Source: Alphaproteobacteria bacterium (GTDB lineage Bacteria; Pseudomonadota; Alphaproteobacteria; CALKHQ01). From it: a DNA stretch of 64,000 nucleotides. The position numbers and the translations under genes were made by a program. Positions 51,261-60,789 of this stretch are shown here, one piece after another. Within the stretch, counting starts at the first letter, position 1, and every line of letters starts with the position of its first letter. The notes below the pieces were generated by a model. The model was not told where the DNA came from and did not search any database. It saw only the letters and a list, made by a program, of their open reading frames with translations. Where the stretch lies: contig JAWKYB010000002.1 of NCBI GenBank assembly GCA_041396705.1, positions 62,001 to 126,000 of the forward strand, read 5' to 3'.

Positions 51261-52139
51261 ATGAAGCTGACCTCCGACGCGCGGCGCACGGCTTGGATGC
51301 TGATCAGCCCGGCCGTTGTCGTCCTGCTGCTGATCAACCTGTTCCCGATCGTCTTCGCCGTCTACATCAGCCTGCACCAGTGGCAACTCGGCGGCGGCAA
51401 GGCGCCGCGCTACGACGGCTTGTTCAACTACGAGGACCTGCTGTTCTACGACGACCGCTTCTGGAACAGCATCGTCGTCTCGCTGGTCTTCGTCACCGTC
51501 GCCGTCGCGGTCGAATTCGTGCTCGGCTTCCTGCTGGCCTTCCTGTTCAGCGCGAAGGTCCGCGGCCTCGGCACCCTGCGCAAGATCTACATCCTGCCGA
51601 TCATGGTCATGCCGATGGTGGCCGGCCTGGTCTGGTTCTACATGTTCAACGAGAATTTCGGGGTGGTGAACTGGCTGGTCACCCTGTTCGGCTCGGAACG
51701 GCTCGGCTTCCTCACCGACAACGCGCTGGCGATGGTCAGCCTGGTGATCGCCGACATGTGGCAATGGACGCCGTTCGTCATGCTGGTGCTGTTCGCCGCC
51801 ATCCAGTCGCTGCCGGAATATGTCTACGAGGCCGCCAAGATGGACGGGCTCGACCGGTGGCAGACCTTCTGGCGCGTCACCGTGCCGTTGCTGCGGCCGG
51901 CGATGATCATCGTGGTGCTGATCCGCTTCGTCGATGCCTTCCGCATGGTCGAGCTCGTGTTCATGATGACCCAGGGCGGCCCCGGCGGCCGCACCGAGGT
52001 GATGCCCTGGTACCTCTACACCACCGGTTTCCGGTCGATGCAGCTCGGCTACGCCGCGGCGATGGCGGTGCTGATGATCGTGCTGATCACGATCCTGACC
52101 CAGTTGTTCGTCCGCCGCCTCGGCTATCGCGAGGCCTGA
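51261..52139 (+). CDS. Carbohydrate ABC permease, MalF type
   Basis: 292 residues, six membrane segments. The N-terminus reads RRTAWMLISPAVVVLLLINLFPIVF, the typical first span. EAA loop VYEAAKMDGLDRWQTFWRVTVPLL at about 195-218 docks with the ATPases encoded downstream. EVMPWYLYTTGFRSMQLGYAAA is the conserved sixth-span region. Second membrane gene of the operon follows after 3 bases. Confidence 0.93.
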   Translation: MKLTSDARRTAWMLISPAVVVLLLINLFPIVFAVYISLHQWQLGGGKAPRYDGLFNYEDLLFYDDRFWNSIVVSLVFVTVAVAVEFVLGFLLAFLFSAKVRGLGTLRKIYILPIMVMPMVAGLVWFYMFNENFGVVNWLVTLFGSERLGFLTDNALAMVSLVIADMWQWTPFVMLVLFAAIQSLPEYVYEAAKMDGLDRWQTFWRVTVPLLRPAMIIVVLIRFVDAFRMVELVFMMTQGGPGGRTEVMPWYLYTTGFRSMQLGYAAAMAVLMIVLITILTQLFVRRLGYREA

Positions 52140-52142
52140 GCG

Positions 52143-53006
52143 ATGGCCGACGCAACGATCGTCACACCGGCTGCGCGGCGGGGCTTTCCGGTCCGCAACG
52201 CCGCGGTGCTGATGGCCGCCTGCGCCGCCGTCGGCTTCAGCCTGCTGCCGCTCTACATCATCCTCACCACCGCGCTCAAATCCGAGAACGCGATCTTCGC
52301 CTGGCCGCCGGACTGGCTGTTCGAGCCGACGCTCGACAACTTCTACAGCGCCTTCTTCGTCTTCGGCGGGCGCAGCGCCGCGCTGTTCATCCTGAACAGC
52401 GTGGTGATCACCGCCGCCAGCACGCTGGTCGCCGTCACCCTCGGGGCGATGGCCGCCTACGGCCTTGCCCGCTTCCGCTTCGCCGCCAACAAGCACCTGG
52501 CCTTCTACATCCTGTCGACGCGGTTCGCGCCGCCGGTGGCCTTCATCGTGCCGATCTACCTGATGGTGAACGGGGTCGGCCTGATCGACAGCCACATCGC
52601 GCTGATCCTGATCTACGCCAGCATGAACCTGTCCTTCGTCGTCTGGATCCTGCGCGGATTCTTCCTGGAGATCCCGATCGAGATGGAGGAGGCCGCGCTG
52701 GTCGACGGCTACACGCGCTGGCAGATCTTCTGGCGGGTCGCCCTGCCGCTGGTCCGGCCCGGGCTGGCGGCGACCGCCATCCTGTCGGCGATCTTCGCCT
52801 GGAACGAGTTCCTGTTCGCGTCGGTCCTCACCCAGACCGGCGCGGCCACCCTGCCGGTCTACCTGGCCGGCTTCTCCGCCTCGATGGGCCTGGCCTGGGG
52901 CGAATTCATGGCGGTCGGGTTCTTCGCCATCCTGCCGATCATGATCTTCACCATCGTCCTGCAGCGCCACCTGGTGCGCGGGCTGACCTTCGGCGCCGTG
53001 CGCTGA
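52143..53006 (+). CDS. Carbohydrate ABC permease, MalG type
   Basis: 287 residues, six membrane segments. LPLYIILTTALKSENAIFAW at residues 35-54 is the characteristic periplasmic entry of MalG proteins; EEAALVDGYTRWQIFWRVALP (about 182-202) is the EAA loop. Begins 3 bases after the MalF stop and is followed 2 bases later by the first ATPase. Confidence 0.93.
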   Translation: MADATIVTPAARRGFPVRNAAVLMAACAAVGFSLLPLYIILTTALKSENAIFAWPPDWLFEPTLDNFYSAFFVFGGRSAALFILNSVVITAASTLVAVTLGAMAAYGLARFRFAANKHLAFYILSTRFAPPVAFIVPIYLMVNGVGLIDSHIALILIYASMNLSFVVWILRGFFLEIPIEMEEAALVDGYTRWQIFWRVALPLVRPGLAATAILSAIFAWNEFLFASVLTQTGAATLPVYLAGFSASMGLAWGEFMAVGFFAILPIMIFTIVLQRHLVRGLTFGAVR

Positions 53007-53008
53007 CC

Positions 53009-54118
53009 ATGGCCGAGGTCGCGTTCAGCCACGTCGAGAAGGTCTACCCGGACGGTACCCAGGCCGTGTTCGACCTCGAGCTCACGCTGGCCGACCGCGA
53101 GCTGCTGTGCGTGCTCGGCCCGTCCGGATGCGGCAAGTCTTCCACCCTGCGCATGCTCGCCGGCCTGGAAACGGTGACCCGCGGCGAGATCCGGATCGAC
53201 GGCGCCCGCATCAACGAGGTCCCGCCGCAGCGGCGCGACATCGCCATGGTGTTCGAGAACTACGCGCTCTATCCGCATCTCAACGTGTTCGACAATCTGG
53301 CGATGCCGCTGCGCGCCCAGGGCGTCGAGCGGGCGGCGATCCGCAGCCGGGTCCAGGCCGTGGCCGAGACGCTGCAGATCACCGACCAGCTGCGCAAGCG
53401 GCCGTCGCAGCTCAGCGGCGGTCAGCGCCAGCGCGTCGGCCTCGGCCGCGCGATCGTGCGCACGCCGCGCATCTTCCTGATGGACGAGCCGCTGGGCCAT
53501 CTGGAGGCGTATCTGCGGGTGCAGCTGCGTTCCGAGCTGCGCCGGCTGCACGAGCGCCTCGGCGCCACCACCTTCTACATCACCCATGACCAGGAGGAGG
53601 CGGCCGCCATCTCGGATCGGATCGCGGTGATGAGCGAGGGCCGGCTGCAGCAGACCGGCAGCCTGCTGGAGCTGCTCGACAACCCGGCGAACCGCTTCGT
53701 CGCGGAGTTCATCGGCAACCTGCCGATCAACATCCTGCCCGCCGCGTTGCGCGGCGGCGCCGGCAGCGTGGCCGTCGCGGTCGATGGCGCCAGCGTGGCG
53801 CTGCCGGCCGCGAAGGCGGCGATGCTGGCCGAGGCCGCGGCGGACACGGCCGCAGGCCTCGAACTGGGTATCCGCCCGGTCGACATGCGCCTGCACCGCC
53901 AGCCCGGACCGGACCGGATCGCCGCCACCGTGGCCGTGCTCGAACCGCAGGGCGACACCACCGTGGTGATCGCCGACGGCCCGGGCGGACGCATCAGTGC
54001 GGTCGCGGCCGACGACGACGTGCCGGCCGTCGGCACGGCGGTCTTCGCCGCGCTGGACGCCGACCGCATCCACCTGTTCGGTGCCGACGGCCGCAACCTG
54101 CTGGCTCGGACGGGCTGA
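53009..54118 (+). CDS. Sugar ABC transporter ATPase (first of two)
   Basis: 369 residues, MalK/UgpC-like. Walker A GPSGCGKSSTLRML (37-50), Q-loop MVFENYALYPHLNV, signature LSGGQRQRVGLGR, Walker B RIFLMDEPLGHLEAYLR. The usual DEPLSNLDA is DEPLGHLEA, i.e. the D-loop Asp is Glu. The C-terminal OB-like regulatory domain (about 240-369) is present. Together with the following gene it probably forms an ATPase heterodimer. Confidence 0.92.
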   Translation: MAEVAFSHVEKVYPDGTQAVFDLELTLADRELLCVLGPSGCGKSSTLRMLAGLETVTRGEIRIDGARINEVPPQRRDIAMVFENYALYPHLNVFDNLAMPLRAQGVERAAIRSRVQAVAETLQITDQLRKRPSQLSGGQRQRVGLGRAIVRTPRIFLMDEPLGHLEAYLRVQLRSELRRLHERLGATTFYITHDQEEAAAISDRIAVMSEGRLQQTGSLLELLDNPANRFVAEFIGNLPINILPAALRGGAGSVAVAVDGASVALPAAKAAMLAEAAADTAAGLELGIRPVDMRLHRQPGPDRIAATVAVLEPQGDTTVVIADGPGGRISAVAADDDVPAVGTAVFAALDADRIHLFGADGRNLLARTG

Positions 54119-54123
54119 CGGCG

Positions 54124-55230
54124 ATGACCGAAATCCGCTTCGAGAAGGTCGGCAAGAGCTTCGGCACCGTGCACGTGTTCAGCGACATCGACCTGACCTG
54201 CCCGGCGCACGCCTATCTGTGCCTGCTCGGTCCGTCCGGCTGCGGCAAGACCACGCTGATGCGGCTGGTGGCCGGGCTGGAGGCGCCCGATGCCGGCGAC
54301 ATCTACATCGGCGGCAGGCGCGTGAACGACCTCGCGCCCGCGGCGCGCAATGTCGGTTTGGCGTTCCAGAACTATGCGCTCTATCCCCATCTCTCGGTGG
54401 CGGAGAACCTGGCCTTTCCGCTGCGCGCGCCGATCCGGCGCAAGGACTTCAGCCCGGAAGAGGTCGCGCGGCGGGTCGACGAGGTGGCCGCGCTGCTGCG
54501 GATCGAGTGGCTGATGAAGCGGTCGGTCAACGCGCTGTCCGGCGGCCAGCAGCAGCGGGTCGCGCTCGGCCGCGCGCTGGTGCGCAAGCCGCCGGTGCTG
54601 CTGCTCGACGAGCCGATCACCCATCTCGACGCGCGGTTGCGCTATGAGATGCGTGCCGAGCTGAAGACACTGCACCGCCGGATCGGCACGACGACCATCC
54701 ATGTCACCCACGACCAGAGCGAGGCGCTGGCCGTCTCCGACCTGATCGCGGTGATGAACGAGGGCCGGATCGAGCAGCTCGGTTCGCCGCAGGAGGTCTA
54801 CCGCAATCCGCGCACCGCCTTCGTCGCCGGCTTCGTGGGCGATCCGCCGATGAGCGTGATCGAGGCCGAGCTGGTCGACGGAAGCGCGGTCAGTCTCGGC
54901 GGCCAGATCCTGCCGCTGCCCGCCCGGGTTGCCGGAGCACTGGCCGGCAATCGCGCGCCGGCCGTCAGGCTGGGCCTTCGGCCGGCGCAGGTGTCGCTCT
55001 GCCCCGACGACGCACCGGGCGCGGTGGCCGCGACCGTCTACGGACATGAGATGATCGGACGGAGCCTGCAGCTGATGCTGCAGATCGGCACTGCGATCGT
55101 GCGCTACCGCACCGAGGACGTCCGGCCCTGCGCGGTCGGCGACCGAGTTCGCTGCCGCCTCGATCTCAACGACGTCAGGCTGTTCTCGGCAGACACCGGC
55201 GCAGCCCTCGCAGCGCCGAAGGGCGACTGA
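54124..55230 (+). CDS. Sugar ABC transporter ATPase (second of two)
   Basis: 368 residues. Walker A GPSGCGKTTLMRLV, Q-loop FQNYALYPHLSVAENL, signature LSGGQQQRVALGR, Walker B VLLLDEPITHLDARLR with the normal D-loop Asp. C-terminal TOBE-like domain ends VRCRLDLNDVRLFSADTG. Five bases after the first ATPase. Two ATPases in one sugar importer operon are typical of glycerol/polyol-type importers such as GlpST, a useful hint to substrate, but not proof. Confidence 0.92.
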   Translation: MTEIRFEKVGKSFGTVHVFSDIDLTCPAHAYLCLLGPSGCGKTTLMRLVAGLEAPDAGDIYIGGRRVNDLAPAARNVGLAFQNYALYPHLSVAENLAFPLRAPIRRKDFSPEEVARRVDEVAALLRIEWLMKRSVNALSGGQQQRVALGRALVRKPPVLLLDEPITHLDARLRYEMRAELKTLHRRIGTTTIHVTHDQSEALAVSDLIAVMNEGRIEQLGSPQEVYRNPRTAFVAGFVGDPPMSVIEAELVDGSAVSLGGQILPLPARVAGALAGNRAPAVRLGLRPAQVSLCPDDAPGAVAATVYGHEMIGRSLQLMLQIGTAIVRYRTEDVRPCAVGDRVRCRLDLNDVRLFSADTGAALAAPKGD

Positions 55231-55416
55231 CGGCGGCTCGCGCGGTGAATGCGACCTGCCGTCGGGGCCGCCCTCGCGACAGCGACCGGGGCGGGCACGT
55301 TCTTGATTTGTCCGACGGCGCGGCGCAGGTTCTACCTTTGTCCTGTGTGATTGGGATTTTTTGACGAAAAGGCCGAATATGCCATTGGCCGCTGCCGGCG
55401 GCGGCCGGAGTGCGCT

Positions 55417-56171
<755 letters not shown>

Positions 56172-56175
<4 letters not shown>

Positions 56176-56927
56176 AGATGCGCCCCCCCGAGATAGGCTT
56201 CCTGCACCTTGGCGTCGCCCTTGATCGCCTCCGGCGGCCCCTCGGCGATCACCCGCCCCTGCGCCAGCACGGTGATCTTGTGCGCCAGCGAAAACACCAC
56301 GTGCATGTCGTGCTCGATCACCACCTTGGTCACGCCGCGCTCGCCGATCTTCTTCAGCAGGTCGATGGTGGCATTGGTGTCGGCCCGCGACATGCCGGCG
56401 GTCGGCTCGTCGAGCAGCAGCAGTTTCGGGTTCTGCACCAGGCACATCGCCAGCTCCAGCCGGCGCTTGTCGCCGCGCGACAGCGTGCCGGCGTGGTCGT
56501 CCTTCTTGTCGCCCAGCCCGACGTCCTCCAGCATCGCCTCGGCCTGGTCGCGGATCTCGGCCTCGCCGTCGATCCGCCGCCAGCCGTGCAGGCTGAAGGC
56601 GCCGTAGCGCTTGGCGATCGCCGGGATCTTGACGTTTTCCAGCACGCTGAGGTCGCCGAAGATCTCCGGCGTCTGGAACACCCGCGCCACCCCGGCCTGG
56701 TTGATCCGGTGCGGCGCGATGCCGAGCAGCGAGTGACCGTCGCACATGACGATGCCGGTGTCGGGCTTGAGCCGGCCGACGAAGCAGTTCAGCAGCGTCG
56801 ACTTGCCGGCGCCGTTGGGCCCGATGATGGCGTGGACGGTGCCGCGCTCGACGTTGAGGTTGACGTCGCTCAGCGCCTGCAGCCCGCGAAAATGCTTGCT
56901 GACGCCGCGCACCTCGAGGAAGGACAT
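56172..56927 (-). CDS. livG: Branched-chain amino-acid/amide ABC ATPase LivG
   Basis: 251 residues. Walker A GPNGAGKSTLLNCF, FQTPEIFGDLSVLENV after the Q-loop, signature written TLSRGDKRRLELAM (the middle Gly-Gly is Arg-Gly, frequent in urea/amide-type LivG), Walker B LLLLDEPTAGMSRAD and VVIEHDMHVVF (H-loop). Starts 15 bases after livM. Confidence 0.92.
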
Positions 56928-56941
56928 CGCCCCGGCCTCCC

Positions 56942-58111
56942 CTATTCCGCCGGCTGCCGGCCGGCGGTGGCGCCGTCCTTGGCGCGGCCGCCTTCGACCG
57001 CCGCAGGCGCCGATCGCGACCGCGACGCGCGCCGGCTGATGCGGCGGATGCCCTCGACCAGCCCGCCCGGCCAGAAGATCACGATCAGCATGAACAGCAC
57101 GCCCAGCGTCAGCTGCCAGCCCTCGCCGACGAACAGGCCGATCACGCCGACCACCACCGATTCCACGCCGTCGGGCAGGAACGCGAAGGTGTCGTGCAGC
57201 AGCTGATCGTTGAACTGCGAGAAGATGTTCTGCGAGTACTTGATGATGCCGGCGCCCAGCACCGGGCCGACCAGCGTGCCGCTGCCGCCGAGGATGGTCA
57301 TCAGCACCACCTCGCCCGACGCGGTCCACTGCATGCGCTCGGCGCCGGCCAGCGGGTCGGTCACCGCCAGCAGCGAGCCGGCCAGCCCGGCATACATGCC
57401 GGAGATGACGAAGGCGGCGAGCGTGTAGGGCCGGGTGTCGAAGCCGGTGTAGCGCATCCGGTTCTGGTTCGACTTGATCGCGCGCAGCGCCATGCCGAAC
57501 GGCGAGCGGGTGATGCGCATGGCCACGTAATAGGCCAGGATCAGCATCGCCGCGCAGAAGTAGAAGCCCTCGTACCCGTTCATCGGCAGGCCGAACAGGT
57601 TGGTCGAAGGCAGGCCCTCGCCGGCCTCGACGAACATGGCGTCGATCACCCGCGGGTCCTCGCGCGTCAGCTGCAGCCCGGTCTCGCCGTTGGTGATCGG
57701 CGTCAGCACCGAATAGGCGAGGTTGTAGCACATCTGCGCGAACGCCAGCGTCAGGATCGAGAAGTAGATCCCGGTGCGGCGCAGGCTGACATAGCCGATC
57801 ACCGCGGCGAACAGGCCGGCCAGCACCACCGCGAAGATCACCGCCGGGATGACGTTCATGGTCAGAAGCTTGAACGACCACACCGCGGTGTAGGAGCCGA
57901 CGCCGAGGAAGGCGGCGTGACCGAAGGAGAGATAGCCGGTCAGCCCGAACAGGATGTTGAAGCCGACCGCGAAGATGCCGAAGATCGCGAACTTCTGCAG
58001 CAGGTCGGGATAGGCCGCGCCGATCGGCATCAGCCACAGCGGCATCGCCAGCACGGCGACCGCGAAGATCAGGAACCACAGGTGGTCCCGGCGCGAGGCG
58101 CTGCCGCCCAT
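56942..58111 (-). CDS. livM: Branched-chain amino-acid/amide ABC permease LivM
   Basis: 389 residues, about 9-10 membrane segments. FGLTGYLSFGHAAFLGVGSYTA (the LivM signature), RRTGIYFSILTLAFAQM, and AIKSNQNRMRYTGFDTRPY, the cytoplasmic ATPase-contact loop. A GGSGTLVGPVLGAG segment near the end is also typical. Overlaps nothing; begins 3 bases after livH. Confidence 0.92.
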   Translation of the reverse strand: MGGSASRRDHLWFLIFAVAVLAMPLWLMPIGAAYPDLLQKFAIFGIFAVGFNILFGLTGYLSFGHAAFLGVGSYTAVWSFKLLTMNVIPAVIFAVVLAGLFAAVIGYVSLRRTGIYFSILTLAFAQMCYNLAYSVLTPITNGETGLQLTREDPRVIDAMFVEAGEGLPSTNLFGLPMNGYEGFYFCAAMLILAYYVAMRITRSPFGMALRAIKSNQNRMRYTGFDTRPYTLAAFVISGMYAGLAGSLLAVTDPLAGAERMQWTASGEVVLMTILGGSGTLVGPVLGAGIIKYSQNIFSQFNDQLLHDTFAFLPDGVESVVVGVIGLFVGEGWQLTLGVLFMLIVIFWPGGLVEGIRRISRRASRSRSAPAAVEGGRAKDGATAGRQPAE

Positions 58112-58114
58112 GGC

Positions 58115-59131
58115 TCAGCTCTCCATCATGCCCCGCCGCCCCATCAGGCCGCGCGGGCGCACCAGCAGGATGACCACCGCCACCAGGTAGATCACGATCT
58201 GGTCGATGCCGGGGAAGATCGCCTTGACCTCGTTCATCGAGGCGAAGGACTGCAGGATGCCGAGCAGGAAGCCGGCGACCACGGCGCCGGCCAGCGAGCC
58301 CATGCCGCCGGCCACCACCACCACGAAGGACAGCACCAGGAAGTCCATGCCCATGTGGTAGTCGGGCGACAGGATCGGCGTGTACATCGAGCCGGCCAGG
58401 CCTGCGACGATGGCGGCGATGCCGAACACGATGGTGAAGCGGCGGTCGATGTCGATGCCGAGCAGGCCGACGGTCTCGCGATCCTGCATGCCGGCACGCA
58501 CCACCATGCCGAAGGTGGTGAAGCGCAGGAAGGCGAAGACGGCGCCGATCACCGCCAGCGAGAAGGCGAGGTAGACCAGTCGCCACCAGGGATAGACCAC
58601 GTGGCTGCCCAGCCCGACCCACTCGCCGACGGCGGCGCTACCCGACAGCGCGTCCGGGGCCGGCGTCGGAATCGGGTTGGCGCCGAAGAAGGCCTTGATG
58701 ATCTCCTGCAGCACGATGGCCAGGCCGAAGGTGACCAGGATCTGCTCGGCGTGCGGGCGCTTGTAGAAGTGCTTGATCAGGCCGCGTTCCATCACCAGGC
58801 CGAACAGCAGCATCAGCGGCACGGTCAGCAGCAGCGAGATCGGCACGGCGAGGTCGATGATGGTGTCGCCGGCGTCGCCGAACCACAGCCGCATATAGGG
58901 CTCTTCCTTGAACGCGGCGAAGGCGGTGATGCTCTCGTCCTTGATCTGCTTCGACAGGGTCAGCAGCTTGGCCACCGTCACCGTGCAGAATGCGCCGAGC
59001 ATGAACAGGGCGCCGTGGGCGAAGTTGACCACGCCCAGGGTGCCGAAGATCAGGGTGAGCCCGAGGGCGATCAGCGCATAGGCGCCGCCCTTGTCGAGGC
59101 CGTTCAGGATCTGCAGGACGATGGCGTCCAT
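58115..59131 (-). CDS. livH: Branched-chain amino-acid/amide ABC permease LivH
   Basis: 338 residues, 8 membrane segments. N-terminus LNGLDKGGAYALIALGLTLIFG and VVNFAHGALFMLGAF are the LivH signature; DRETVGLLGIDIDRRFTIVFG is the ATPase-contact loop. The insert of about 40 residues after the second span (KQIKDESITAFAAFKEEPYM) is longer than in enterobacterial LivH and seen in amide/urea-type transporters. Confidence 0.92.
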   Translation of the reverse strand: MDAIVLQILNGLDKGGAYALIALGLTLIFGTLGVVNFAHGALFMLGAFCTVTVAKLLTLSKQIKDESITAFAAFKEEPYMRLWFGDAGDTIIDLAVPISLLLTVPLMLLFGLVMERGLIKHFYKRPHAEQILVTFGLAIVLQEIIKAFFGANPIPTPAPDALSGSAAVGEWVGLGSHVVYPWWRLVYLAFSLAVIGAVFAFLRFTTFGMVVRAGMQDRETVGLLGIDIDRRFTIVFGIAAIVAGLAGSMYTPILSPDYHMGMDFLVLSFVVVVAGGMGSLAGAVVAGFLLGILQSFASMNEVKAIFPGIDQIVIYLVAVVILLVRPRGLMGRRGMMES

Positions 59132-59172
59132 CGGTCAGCGATACCCCACCCGTTCAGCGCTGGCCTGGCAGC

Positions 59173-59224
59173 GAAACCGGACCGGCGGCGGCGGAGGAGA
59201 GGAGAACCGCCGCCGATCCGTTTC
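59173..59224 (-). terminator. Long hairpin between binding-protein and permease genes
   Basis: GAAACCGG...GGCGGCGG pairs with CCGCCGCC...CCGTTTC around a purine-rich loop (GGAGGAGAGGAGAA-like), giving roughly 17 paired bases with small imperfections, in the 107-base gap between the binding protein and livH. Third example in the window of a hairpin after a solute-binding-protein gene. Confidence 0.5.
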
Positions 59225-59238
59225 GTCGGCCGGACGGC

Positions 59239-60582
59239 TCAGACCTCGTAGGGCCCGAGCTCGCCGCCGAAGATCGAGGAGTCGTACTCGACCTGGGCCC
59301 GCGGGACGATCTGCACGACCTCCAGCAGGTCGAACTGGCTGGTCGGGTTCTCGTTGCCGCGCACGACCAGCACGTCCTTGAAGCACTGGTGGTCCTCGCC
59401 GCGATACAGCGTCGGCCCGTTGCCCATGCCGTCGAAGTTGAAGTCCTCCAGCGCCCGGATCACCTCGGGCGGATAGAAGGTGCCGGCCATCTCGCACGCA
59501 TTGGCATAGAGCAGCGCCTGCACGTAGCAGGTGTGCGCGGCCTGCGACGGCGGGAAGCCGTATTCCTGGCCGAACGACGAAACGAAGGCCTGCGAGCCGG
59601 CGTCCTGCAGCGACCAGTGCCAGTTGGTGGTGCCGAGGATGCCCTTGATCGCCTCGCCGGCGCCCTGCGCCATCAGGCGCGAATACAAAGGCACCACGAT
59701 CTCGAAGTTCTTGCCGTTGACCTGCATGTCGCGCAGCCCGAACTGCACGGCCTGGGTCAGCGAGTTGACCATGTCCTTGCCGTAGTGGTTCAGGATCAGC
59801 ACGTCGGCGCCGCTGTTCAGCACCGGCGTGATGTACTGCGAGAAGTCGCCGGCGCCCAGCGGGGTGCGCACCGTCTCCACCGTCTGCCAGCCCAGCGCCT
59901 CTGTCGCCGCCTTGATCGACTCCTCCTGGGTCCAGCCCCAGGTATAGTCGGCGGTCAGGTGATAGGCGCGGCGATCGTTGCCCATCTCGGCCTCGAGCAC
60001 CGGGCCGAGCGCCTGGCCCGACATGTAGGCGTTGAAGAAGTGCCGGAAGCCGTAGCGGCGGCGGTCCTTGCCGGTGGTGTCGTTGGAGTGGGTCAGGCCG
60101 CACATGAAGACGACGCCCATCTCCTGCGCCAGGCTCTGCACCGCGACAGCGACCGCCGACGACGAGCCGCCGGAGAACATGATCACGCCGTCGGCCTCGA
60201 TCATGCGCTTGGCCGAGGCCCGGGCCTCGTCGGCCTTGGTCTGGGTGTCGCCGGTGACGAACTCGACCCGCTTGCCGAGCACGCCGTTGCCGGTCAGCGA
60301 CAGCGGCTGCATCGTGTTCAGCAGGCCGCCGTCGCCCTCGCCGTTCAGGTGCTTGACCGCAAGCTGGTAGGCGCGCAGTTCGTCGGCGCCCTCGTCGGCA
60401 TAGGCACCGGTCTGCGGCACGTTGAAGCCGAAGGTGACGGTCGGGCTGTCCCCGGGGTTGTTGCGGAACTCCTGCGCCCACGCGCCGCGCGTGAACACCG
60501 TCGGCGCCATGCCGGCGCCGACCAGGCCCGCGCCGGCCTTCAGCACCCGGCGGCGGTTCCAGTGACCCTTGTTTGCAGACAT
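59239..60582 (-). CDS. Branched-chain amino-acid/amide-binding protein (LivJ/UrtA-like), Tat-exported
   Basis: 447 residues of the type-I periplasmic binding fold. N-terminal twin-arginine signal NRRRVLKAGAGLVGAGMAP, with cleavage near AWAQE. TVTFGFNVPQTGAYADEGAD is the family start; VIMFSGGSSSAVAVAVQSLA lines the ligand site. GGGAGGAC precedes ATG 60582. Tat export suggests folding before secretion. First gene of the livJHMGF operon, divergent from the XRE regulator at 60790. Confidence 0.9.
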   Translation of the reverse strand: MSANKGHWNRRRVLKAGAGLVGAGMAPTVFTRGAWAQEFRNNPGDSPTVTFGFNVPQTGAYADEGADELRAYQLAVKHLNGEGDGGLLNTMQPLSLTGNGVLGKRVEFVTGDTQTKADEARASAKRMIEADGVIMFSGGSSSAVAVAVQSLAQEMGVVFMCGLTHSNDTTGKDRRRYGFRHFFNAYMSGQALGPVLEAEMGNDRRAYHLTADYTWGWTQEESIKAATEALGWQTVETVRTPLGAGDFSQYITPVLNSGADVLILNHYGKDMVNSLTQAVQFGLRDMQVNGKNFEIVVPLYSRLMAQGAGEAIKGILGTTNWHWSLQDAGSQAFVSSFGQEYGFPPSQAAHTCYVQALLYANACEMAGTFYPPEVIRALEDFNFDGMGNGPTLYRGEDHQCFKDVLVVRGNENPTSQFDLLEVVQIVPRAQVEYDSSIFGGELGPYEV

Positions 60583-60669
60583 GAAGTCCTCCCTTGCTGT
60601 TGCCCGGCGTGCCCGCGGCACGCGCCCGCGCTGCGGACTCCGGGTGGTTCTTCTTGTCGGCACCCTAGG

Positions 60670-60701
60670 ACCGGTTCATGACAGTCCTCAACAACCGGTT
60701 G
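60670..60701. promoter_or_regulatory. Repeated ACCGGTT sites in divergent promoter region
   Basis: GGACCGGTTC (60668-60677) and the perfect palindrome CAACCGGTTG (60692-60701) lie 24 bases apart in the 207-base region between the binding-protein gene and the XRE regulator, next to an AT-rich stretch (60705-60770). They are candidate binding sites for the regulator; promoter hexamers were not assigned. Confidence 0.35.
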
Positions 60702-60789
60702 ATACCATTGTGATTTTTTGTCAATATATCAGAGACGTGAAGTGCGATCTGTAAAAGAGTGAAAATTCCTCCAGACTCGCGGGTGGGTC

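Noticed and set aside
49695..52970. Minus-strand open frame of 1091 codons opposite the sugar importer genes
   Set aside because: Extreme Asp/Gln/His/Arg low complexity and exact overlap with well-recognised binding-protein and permease genes.
55231..55416. Bidirectional terminator between convergent ATPase genes
   Set aside because: The region is GC-rich with a run of six T at about 55356, but no convincing stem next to it.
57194..59251. Plus-strand open frame of 685 codons opposite livM/livH
   Set aside because: Antisense shadow; sequence is His/Gln/Asp-rich with no domain pattern.
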